From positions 1 to 5,508 of the forward strand of contig CAMWUM010000152.1 of the NCBI GenBank assembly GCA_947177435.1: 5,508 nucleotides of DNA, in the 5' to 3' direction. This DNA comes from an uncultured Muribaculaceae bacterium. Its GTDB lineage: Bacteria > Bacteroidota > Bacteroidia > Bacteroidales > Muribaculaceae. Every line of letters starts with the position of its first letter. Position 1 is the stretch's first letter. A model generated the notes under the pieces. It was not told where the DNA came from, did not search any database, and saw nothing but the letters and a program-made list of their open reading frames with translations. The translations under genes and the position numbers were made by a program. Below, piece after piece: positions 1-5,508 of the stretch.

Positions 1-498
1 GTAGAGTTGGTGCAGGGCGGCAATGTAGCAGCCGAGGGCTGTCTCGGTGCCGGGCTCGATATGCTCGTGATTGAGGATTGAGTAGACGCGGGCGGCGCAC
101 TCCGACACGAGTTCGGTTACCTTTTCGGCAGCCTCGTCGCGATATCCGAGCAGGTCTTGCACCACGGCCTCGTCCATATTATCGTAACCCTTCATGTCGC
201 GCAGAACCTCATACTGGTCGTGGCGCTCGGAGTGGTGCTCCCAGTCAGTGTCCCAGTAGTACGACATGGCCATGCCCACAAGCATCATCCAGCCCAGCGA
301 GGTGACCGGGTACTCCTGAAATTCGCGGGCGCCGTCGGGCAGGTATGCGCGGGCAATCTCACCCCAGCGCTCCTCCACGTCAGGGCATTGTGGCACGATT
401 TCGTCAAGTGCTTCCTTCTTATGCAGGTATCCGAAGAGGTCATCATGCACCTTTTGCTCAAAAGTCTCAACTAATGTTATATTGTCGGTCGTTTCCAT
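1..498 (-). CDS. Hypothetical acidic helical protein, C-terminus cut off by window edge
   Basis: The frame is open for 166 codons from an ATG at 496-498 to the left edge, with no stop, so the gene continues beyond the window. I do not recognise the family and assign no function. The protein begins METTDNITLVETF and is rich in Glu, Asp and aromatic residues. It reads as mostly helical, with no signal peptide, so it is probably cytoplasmic. Residues 66-82 form a hydrophobic stretch (SLGWMMLVGMAMSYYW core). This could be a buried helix or, less likely, one membrane segment. It runs directly into a Trp/His/Asp-rich patch at about 82-94 (WDTDWEHHSERHD) that could bind metal or form a pocket; this is speculation. 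I chose this start because it is the first ATG of the frame after an AT-rich leader. No Shine-Dalgarno site is visible, which is usual in Bacteroidales. It is separated from the upstream large gene by 110 bp containing a hairpin, so it is probably its own transcription unit. The steady coding character makes the call firm although its role is unknown. Confidence 0.85.
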   Translation of the reverse strand, partial: METTDNITLVETFEQKVHDDLFGYLHKKEALDEIVPQCPDVEERWGEIARAYLPDGAREFQEYPVTSLGWMMLVGMAMSYYWDTDWEHHSERHDQYEVLRDMKGYDNMDEAVVQDLLGYRDEAAEKVTELVSECAARVYSILNHEHIEPGTETALGCYIAALHQLY

Positions 499-509
499 AT
501 ATGTAAGTA

Positions 510-524
510 GTTTATTAAATAAAC
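510..524. promoter_or_regulatory. 15-bp palindrome upstream of the 498 start, possible operator
   Basis: The sequence GTTTATT-A-AATAAAC is a perfect inverted repeat with 7-bp arms around one central base. It ends 11 bp before the ATG of the minus-strand gene starting at 498. The position would suit a repressor site overlapping the promoter or leader. AT-rich sequence near a start often contains chance palindromes, so function is only inferred. I found no convincing Bacteroidetes -7 box (TAnnTTTG) or -33 TTG pair beside it. Confidence 0.3.
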
Positions 525-560
525 GCTTTCCGTCCCCGTTTTGTTGTGTATCATCAATAT

Positions 561-591
561 CAACGCCCAATGTGTGGAGCATTGGGCGTTG
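561..591 (-). terminator. Strong stem-loop after the large gene, likely transcription terminator
   Basis: Perfect 12-bp arms (CAACGCCCAATG at 561-572 and its complement at 580-591) enclose a 7-nt loop. The hairpin begins 17 nt past the TAA of the large minus-strand gene, the usual position for an intrinsic terminator. On the minus strand the stem is followed by ATATTGATGATAC, which is AT-rich but not a real U-tract, so termination may be partial. The plus-strand flank is purine-rich, so a terminator for plus-strand transcription is less likely. Alternatives are an mRNA 3'-end stabiliser or a short dispersed palindromic repeat. Confidence 0.6.
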
Positions 592-608
592 CGATAAGGG
601 ATAGGGGA

Positions 609-3600
609 TTACTTGACGAGTAGGCGGTACGAGGTGCCGTTGATGGTGAGGATGTAGGGACCGGCGGGCACGGGGATGGCGAGCGGGGCGCCATCAACGG
701 TGGCTTGGCAGATGACACGGCCGCTGAAGTCGTACAGGGCTATGACGGCTTCGCTTTCTGTCTCAATCTTGATCAGGCCGGACTCGGTGGTGACGGTTAC
801 GCCGTCGATGCCGATGGCCTCGATGCCGTCAGCAGGAGCGCCGCCGCGGCTGAACACGTAGATTTCGTCGGTGGGAGCCGATTCGATGCCGTCATAGAGG
901 GCCGATACGCGGTAAGAGTGTCCGCCCAGGCTGGCAGCGTTGTCGACGACCTTGAGGTCTTGGATGGGCTCCTCTTCAAGGCTTTCGCGGTCGCGGTAGA
1001 CTCGGTAACCCTTAAGGTCGAGGTTGGCGTTGGCCGGAGCGCCCTCATAAGTCACGTCGTCAATCATAAGCATCACCAGGTCGGTAGTGTTCTCAGCCTT
1101 GGCCACGATGGCGAAGTGGGTGGTGCCTTCGGGGAGATCGATGGAGATTTGCTGCCAGTTGTTGGAGAGCGTGCGGCCGGTGAAGATGGGCTGGTCGCCG
1201 AAGTCGTCGCGCTCATCGCCGGTGGTGGAGGCGTAGACGTAGAAGTTCTCATGGGCATCCCAGTTGGTGCCGACATAGAAAGTCACAGTCTGCGCGCGGC
1301 CCGACAGCATGGGCGAAACGAGCCAGTCTTCCTTGGCTGCGCCCTCCTTGCATGCGGTCGACATCAGGAAGCAGTTGCCGGAGTGCGAAAGTTGCGGATA
1401 ATACATGACTTCGAAGCCGTGGGCAGTCTCGAAGTTGCTGATGTCCTTGATGTTGCCGGTGAGTTCGAAGGTGGAGAAGCCGCAGAGGTGCATCAGCGAG
1501 TATCCTTGGAAGTCCTCGAACATGGCCAGAGTGGTCTCATATACGGGCGCCAGGTCGGGAGCCTCCCAAGAAATCTCGGGGAAGCCCTCGGCGTCGCGCG
1601 TGCCCTGTACGCCGACAGGTGCGGGCACATTGGGCAGAGCGATGGCGGCGGAGGCCGTCAGTTCATTGTTGTCAGCGAGCATGTCGCCATCAAAGACAAT
1701 GCGGGCGGTGTACTTGGCGCCGGGGGCGTCGGCCAGCTGCAGCTTGTCGTCAAAGGTGAACGACTTGCTCTTGAGCGTGGCGAGCGACAGCATCGCGGTG
1801 GCCACCGGCTTGCTGTCAATCACCTGGCCGTCGCGCAGCAGTTCGACAGTGGCGTTGTCGGCCTGCTTGACGGTGGTGAGACCGTCGTTGATGATATTGA
1901 CGTTGATGTTGAATCGGGTGTCAGGCTTGACGACGGCGGGCACGCTCAGAGAGGAGATTTTGAGGTCGGTCTGGGCACGATCGAAGAGTTGGATATCGTC
2001 AAAGTAGTAGGTGGTATAACTCAGGGTGTGGAGCTGGATCATGATGTGCACCCTCTCGCCCTTGAGGCTGCCCAGGTCGATGTAGCGGTAATTCCAGCCC
2101 AGAGGCATCGACTTGAACTCGAACTGGTCAACCAGGCCGGAGGTCTTGTCGCCGATGATGTAGATCGACACGACGTTGCCGTTGGTGTTTCCTTCGTTGC
2201 CGAAGTTGGTGTTGAGGGCGGCGTAGCTGAGGGCCGGGGCGGTAGCGTCGGCGGGCACCTCGATCATACCTGAGTAGAGGCATACCGAGCCGTCCTGGTA
2301 GGGGCAGAAGCCGAGCAGGGCGTTGCCGTCGCCATTAGCGTCCATTATGCCCTCCTGCTCCATCATGTCGCAGATGGTAAATCCGTCGGCACCCGAGCTT
2401 TGGTTGACGGTGAGCCAGGGCAGCGAAAGCGGGCCGGGGCCGAAGTTCTCAACCATAGGCATCGAGGCTGGTGTGCCCACGAAGAGGATTCCATCCTGAG
2501 AGTATTTGCCGTAGAGCGACGAGGTGCCGCTGTTGGTCTGTGCGTTGACGGAGATGTACACGCCCTCCTGGTCGCCCTCCTCGCAAGCGCGGTAGGAGAA
2601 GTTGGTGTCGGTGACGCCCCTCTGTACGTAGGTGTCGGAGAGGATGTTCATTACGTTATAAGTCAGGGCCTCGGGAGCGATGGGCATGTCCTGAGTGTTG
2701 ACGGTGACAGGCGACCAGGCCACATCGACCGTGCCGATTTCTTCGCCCTCGGCGCTGTGCACCCACTCGGGGTCAACGGGGAGGCCGGCGCCGATGAATG
2801 CGGTGACGAGTGCCGGCACGCCCGGAGCGACAGCGTTGGTCACAATGGCTGAATACGTGTAGCTGCCATCAGCGTCGACTGTGTCAGTGTACTCAATGAC
2901 ATCGCCGGCGCTGACGTTTTCCTTCTCAAGGAGCACGGTTGAGCCGCGCTTGAGCACCATCGACAGCTCGCCCTCGAGAGCGTCGCCGCCATGGGTCTTG
3001 CCGGGGATGGTGACGGTGAGGGGCACCTCATAGCCGCCGTTCGGGTCGCGCTCGACAGTCAGGCCGGGAGCAGCCGGGGCGGCATGGCTAACGGCCTCGA
3101 CCTTGAAGTTGGTGAAATAGACGTTGGGCACGTTGGTCCAGGTGTCGGAGCGGGTGTCGTTGAGGATGCCGAAGTAGTAGATGCCGGTTTCCTCGCAGGT
3201 GATTACGGCCTCGTACTTGTTGGTGCGCTTGGTGGGCACGGTGATGTTGCAGAGGTCGGTGGTCATGGCGTCGGCGTTGGCGGCGCGGCCCATCGACAGC
3301 TTGCCGGTGTGCACCACGATTTCAGAGTAGGCGTTGACGCTGATGTTGTAGACTTCGCCCTCCTGCATCATCACGGCAGGCGAGAAGAGCCACGAGTTGT
3401 TGTACACGCCCCAGTTGTAGGGGATGGCCCAGCCCTGTGATGTGCTGGCCCATGAGCCGCCGTAGATGGTCTGCGTGGTCCAGGCTCCGGCGGTGGTCAT
3501 CGCGTCGCTGAAGGGCGCGGCATAATGTCCGAACCATATCCATTCGGTCTTGTACTGCTGGCCAGCTACCTCGGAAACAACAGGGGTGACGGTGGCGCGG

Positions 3601-5225
3601 AAGGCGCGCAGGTCGGAGGTGTCGTCCACGTCAACCTCAACCGAGCAGTCGGCGGTGGTACCGTTGTAGAGCGTAGTGCTTTGGCCGGTTACGTCGGTCT
3701 GCTGCACGAGCACCTTGTAAACCAGTTCGTCGGGGTTGAAGTAACCGCCGTATAGGGGCTCGGTCACTGCGGGCCAGCTGACGGTCACCTTGCCGCCGGC
3801 GCAGTCGATGCCAACGCTGGCGATGGGGCTGGGATAGTCGATGCCCACATAGCGGGTGACGGAGGCGGGGTACGACTGGCCTGCCTCGTTGGTGAGGCTT
3901 ACTGTGAACGTGTAGTTGCCTGCGGTAGCGAGGGTCACGGGCACGCTCACGCCGGTGTCGCCGAAGGAAGCGGCCACGCTGGCGGTGAATGCCTCAGAGC
4001 GGTTGGCGGCGGTCACAACCAGTGACGCCTGCACCTGGCCCGAGGCCGCCTCGCCATTCTCGAGCGTGGCGGGCACGTCGAAAGTGACGGTGCCGGAGTA
4101 ATCGAAGCCGTTGAAATTGGCGGCCAGATTGACTGCGGGAGCCGGCGCGCCGCCCTTGGCGACGAAGTCGGCGCCCATAGCGCCAAGCTGTGCGGAATAT
4201 CCGCCGAAATTGTTGACGTACTCCACATGGCCGGTCTCGGGATCGACGGTACATAGGGCCGAGAGCACGTCGGCGCCCTTGTCGTAGCAGAGGGTCCAGT
4301 AGAGGATGTGCTGGGAGTTGTCCCAGGCGAGGGTGCCATTGTAACGCGGCACGATGCCGGTGCCGGCCACTCGGGTCATCTCACCGGTCTTGCGGCTGAT
4401 GGTCACCAGGTCGCCGTTGTCGGCACGTATGCCCCAGAGCACGCCCTGGGCGTCGCAGGCGATGCCGTTGAGCGACGATTCGAGCTTGCCGACGTGGCGC
4501 ACCTCATTGACGGTGTTGCCGGGGTTGGCGTCGTCAATCTGCATGTATCCGAGTTCCCAATAGCTGGCGGTATTGTCCATAAAGCAGCCGTACACGCGGT
4601 TGGTGGTGGGATCGTAGGTCATGTCAGAAGCCCAGCGGCCATACTCGCCGTAGTCGCCGACGTTGCCGAGCACCTGCCAGTTGCGGCGGTCGACGATGGC
4701 GGTGTAGCCGGAGTATACACCGTTCTCGATATAAATGCCTTGGTATGAGAATACGGCGTAATGCGGGGTGACGGCGCCGCCGTGCAGGCCGCTCGACTCG
4801 ATTGACGGCAGCGTGCTCTGCTCGACAAAATCAGAGGAGTTGGCCAGGGGCACGGAGTAGAAGCCCGGCTCGAGGCCCATGGTATTGTAGCCCATGTAGG
4901 CGGTGAGGTTGGTGCCGCCGGGGATTACGCGGCGCGGGCCGCTGACGATGCGAGCGATCGCATCGTCGGCCTGCGGGTTGGGCATCGCCTGGCCTTCAAT
5001 CGGCATGGCCTTGAAAGGCGACGAGGCGAACTTGTCGTTAAATCTGAAGCCGGGAGTGCGGCTGAGCGCCTCCATGAGGGCTGGCCTGTCGGCGGTCGCC
5101 GACCAGGCCTGGGCTTCGGGGTTGGGCTTGCTTGCGGGGATGGCGTCGGTAATGTCCGCCGACATCGTCAGCGTGCATAGGGAGGCGAATCCGGCAGCGA
5201 GCAAAGATATATGATAATGTTTCAT
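609..5225 (-). CDS. Large secreted multidomain surface protein (propeller-like, Ig/Fn3, choice-of-anchor J-like, CARDB-like, T9SS type A-like sorting domain)
   Basis: This complete gene of 1538 residues runs from the ATG at 5223-5225 to the TAA at 609-611. Residues 1-23 are a signal peptide with a hydrophobic core at 6-20 and likely cleavage after MSA. Cys17 is not in a lipobox. Residues about 105-355 carry blade-like repeats (MTYDPTTNRVYG, IACDAQGVLWGI, LAWDNSQHILYW) typical of beta-propellers. Two Ig-Fn3-jelly-roll modules follow: Ig about 361-465, Fn3 468-552, jelly roll 570-712; then Ig 715-815, Fn3 825-918, jelly roll 922-1082. The jelly rolls resemble choice-of-anchor J/cleaved-adhesin domains (WLFSPAV, YYFDDIQLF). 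Residues 1085-1197 look CARDB-like (NIINDG, DNNELTA). A third jelly roll (1234-1394; DWLVSPML, MLMIDDVTYE) sits inside an Fn3 that resumes at 1402-1458 (GYRVYRD, HSYRVSALYDG). Residues about 1464-1538 match the T9SS type A sorting pattern (ALYDFSGRVI, then PAGPYILTING). I see no catalytic motif. The likely role, by inference, is adhesion or glycan/protein binding at the cell surface. The upstream gene ends 27 bp before this start, suggesting an operon. Confidence 0.9.
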   Translation of the reverse strand: MKHYHISLLAAGFASLCTLTMSADITDAIPASKPNPEAQAWSATADRPALMEALSRTPGFRFNDKFASSPFKAMPIEGQAMPNPQADDAIARIVSGPRRVIPGGTNLTAYMGYNTMGLEPGFYSVPLANSSDFVEQSTLPSIESSGLHGGAVTPHYAVFSYQGIYIENGVYSGYTAIVDRRNWQVLGNVGDYGEYGRWASDMTYDPTTNRVYGCFMDNTASYWELGYMQIDDANPGNTVNEVRHVGKLESSLNGIACDAQGVLWGIRADNGDLVTISRKTGEMTRVAGTGIVPRYNGTLAWDNSQHILYWTLCYDKGADVLSALCTVDPETGHVEYVNNFGGYSAQLGAMGADFVAKGGAPAPAVNLAANFNGFDYSGTVTFDVPATLENGEAASGQVQASLVVTAANRSEAFTASVAASFGDTGVSVPVTLATAGNYTFTVSLTNEAGQSYPASVTRYVGIDYPSPIASVGIDCAGGKVTVSWPAVTEPLYGGYFNPDELVYKVLVQQTDVTGQSTTLYNGTTADCSVEVDVDDTSDLRAFRATVTPVVSEVAGQQYKTEWIWFGHYAAPFSDAMTTAGAWTTQTIYGGSWASTSQGWAIPYNWGVYNNSWLFSPAVMMQEGEVYNISVNAYSEIVVHTGKLSMGRAANADAMTTDLCNITVPTKRTNKYEAVITCEETGIYYFGILNDTRSDTWTNVPNVYFTNFKVEAVSHAAPAAPGLTVERDPNGGYEVPLTVTIPGKTHGGDALEGELSMVLKRGSTVLLEKENVSAGDVIEYTDTVDADGSYTYSAIVTNAVAPGVPALVTAFIGAGLPVDPEWVHSAEGEEIGTVDVAWSPVTVNTQDMPIAPEALTYNVMNILSDTYVQRGVTDTNFSYRACEEGDQEGVYISVNAQTNSGTSSLYGKYSQDGILFVGTPASMPMVENFGPGPLSLPWLTVNQSSGADGFTICDMMEQEGIMDANGDGNALLGFCPYQDGSVCLYSGMIEVPADATAPALSYAALNTNFGNEGNTNGNVVSIYIIGDKTSGLVDQFEFKSMPLGWNYRYIDLGSLKGERVHIMIQLHTLSYTTYYFDDIQLFDRAQTDLKISSLSVPAVVKPDTRFNINVNIINDGLTTVKQADNATVELLRDGQVIDSKPVATAMLSLATLKSKSFTFDDKLQLADAPGAKYTARIVFDGDMLADNNELTASAAIALPNVPAPVGVQGTRDAEGFPEISWEAPDLAPVYETTLAMFEDFQGYSLMHLCGFSTFELTGNIKDISNFETAHGFEVMYYPQLSHSGNCFLMSTACKEGAAKEDWLVSPMLSGRAQTVTFYVGTNWDAHENFYVYASTTGDERDDFGDQPIFTGRTLSNNWQQISIDLPEGTTHFAIVAKAENTTDLVMLMIDDVTYEGAPANANLDLKGYRVYRDRESLEEEPIQDLKVVDNAASLGGHSYRVSALYDGIESAPTDEIYVFSRGGAPADGIEAIGIDGVTVTTESGLIKIETESEAVIALYDFSGRVICQATVDGAPLAIPVPAGPYILTINGTSYRLLVK
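612..836 (-). other. T9SS type A-like C-terminal sorting domain of the large protein
   Basis: Residues about 1464-1538 form a short all-beta tail. They contain the features of the Por/type IX sorting domain: a hydrophobic strand leading to LYDFSGRVI, a proline-rich turn, PAGPYILTING, and a basic-hydrophobic end, YRLLVK. In characterised systems such a tail directs export across the outer membrane and is then removed or exchanged for a surface anchor. The usual Gly-(Val/Ile/Thr)-Tyr is Gly-Pro-Tyr here, a small departure. No T9SS component is in the window, so the pathway is inferred from the tail alone. Confidence 0.7.
1980..4145 (-). repeat. Two diverged copies of an Ig-Fn3-jelly-roll module inside the large protein
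   Basis: This is a protein-level tandem repeat: copy 1 covers residues about 361-712 (3090-4145) and copy 2 residues about 715-1082 (1980-3083). Matching landmarks occur in the same order. Both start with APAP/APAA, then FDVPATLENGEAASG pairs with VTIPGKTHGGDALEG, and GNYTFTVSLTNEAG with GSYTYSAIVTNAVA. Next GGKVTVSWPAV pairs with IGTVDVAWSPV, and NPDELVYKVL with APEALTYNVM. A jelly-roll domain follows in both copies. The copies are strongly diverged, so the duplication is old or the module was built by domain shuffling. I saw no matching DNA-level repeat. Confidence 0.6.
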
Positions 5226-5252
5226 AATCGTATCTTCAGGGGTTGAACGTTA

Positions 5253-5508
5253 TCAGCGGATATGGGTCTTAACACCGTTGATGATATAGATGCCGGGGCG
5301 CAGGCCCTTGAGCACGTCGGCGGCGCGGCCCTGGCGGAGCTGTATGCCGGAGACGGTGCAGATGTTGAGCTCTGCGTCGGGATCAGCCAGGACGGAGGCG
5401 ATGGCGTTGACGCCGCTCACCTCGTACTGCAGCTCGATGGCGGTGGCGTTGGTGTCCATGTCATCGTTAAGGATGAACGTGCCTGCGGGGATGGCCACGG
5501 TGTAGGTG
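5253..5508 (-). CDS. C-terminal end of a secreted protein with T9SS-like sorting tail (5' part outside window)
   Basis: The frame is open from the right edge to a TGA at 5253-5255, giving 84 visible residues. The real start lies outside the window. An in-frame GTG at 5496-5498 is almost certainly an internal valine, because the preceding codons continue a typical beta-strand (TYTVAIPAGTF). Residues TYTVAIPAGTFIL followed by IELQYEVSG look like the end of an Ig-like domain common in Prevotella/Muribaculaceae surface proteins. The last about 45 residues (ICTVSGIQLRQG, then LKGLRPGIYIINGVK) resemble a short form of the Por/T9SS type A sorting tail. They include the Gly-Ile-Tyr-Ile core and a basic C-terminus. 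The 27-bp gap to the large gene downstream on the same strand suggests co-transcription and a shared export route. The function of the missing N-terminal part cannot be judged. Confidence 0.8.
   Translation of the reverse strand, partial: TYTVAIPAGTFILNDDMDTNATAIELQYEVSGVNAIASVLADPDAELNICTVSGIQLRQGRAADVLKGLRPGIYIINGVKTHIR

Noticed and set aside
157..474. Plus-strand open frame of 105 codons opposite the left-edge gene
   Set aside because: The minus-strand frame is open across all of 1-498 with a natural protein composition. The plus-strand frame is its shadow.
705..2273. Long plus-strand open frame of 522 codons opposite the large gene
   Set aside because: It lies antisense to a well-supported gene with recognisable domains. 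Its Val/Gly/Ala/Asp-rich, low-complexity translation shows no domain and is what GC-rich codon third positions produce on the opposite strand.
2991..3440. Other plus-strand open frames opposite the large gene (also 2400-2852 and 4308-4748)
   Set aside because: They have the same composition-driven Val/Gly/Asp-rich translation, no motifs, and no plausible promoter or start context.
609..5225. Lipoprotein signal at Cys17 of the large protein
   Set aside because: The residue before the cysteine is Leu (ASLC), which does not fit the lipobox. A normal signal peptidase I site after MSA is more likely.
5253..5498. Complete 81-residue small protein starting at a GTG at 5496-5498
   Set aside because: The frame stays open to the window edge. 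The residues before the GTG continue a beta-strand pattern (TYTVAIPAG), so this is the tail of a larger gene.
1..5508. CRISPR arrays, tRNA or rRNA genes, insertion sequences, attachment sites
   Set aside because: I saw no regularly spaced repeats, cloverleaf-like sequence, transposase or integrase motifs, or terminal inverted repeats in the window.

Overview
The window looks like chromosomal DNA from a gut-type member of the Bacteroidales, probably a GC-rich Muribaculaceae- or Prevotella-like lineage. This is inferred from protein style: a very large secreted multidomain protein built of Fn3/Ig-like and 'choice-of-anchor J'-like jelly-roll modules, two adjacent proteins ending in type IX secretion (Por) sorting-tail-like sequences, and starts without clear Shine-Dalgarno sites. 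No rRNA, tRNA or marker gene is present to fix the taxonomy.

All genes lie on the minus strand, so transcription runs from high to low coordinates. At the right edge (5253-5508) is the C-terminal end of a secreted protein whose start lies outside the window. After a 27-bp gap comes a complete 1538-residue surface or secreted protein (609-5225) that fills most of the window. It has a signal peptide, a beta-propeller-like N-terminal part, two successive Ig-Fn3-jelly-roll modules, a CARDB-like domain, an Fn3 domain apparently split by a third jelly-roll domain, and a T9SS type A-like C-terminal sorting domain. The short gap suggests that the two genes are co-transcribed and that their products are exported by the same route.

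The large gene is followed by a strong 12-bp hairpin (561-591), a likely transcription terminator with a poor U-tract. After it, a third minus-strand gene starts at 498 and runs off the left edge. It encodes a soluble-looking, acidic, helical protein of a family I do not recognise. It has a 15-bp palindrome just upstream of its start, possibly an operator. It looks like a separate transcription unit unrelated to the secreted proteins.

I see no mobile element, CRISPR array, RNA gene, or defence or biosynthetic system. The long plus-strand reading frames opposite the large gene are composition-driven shadows. The most informative content is the architecture of the large protein and its pairing with a second protein carrying a sorting tail.
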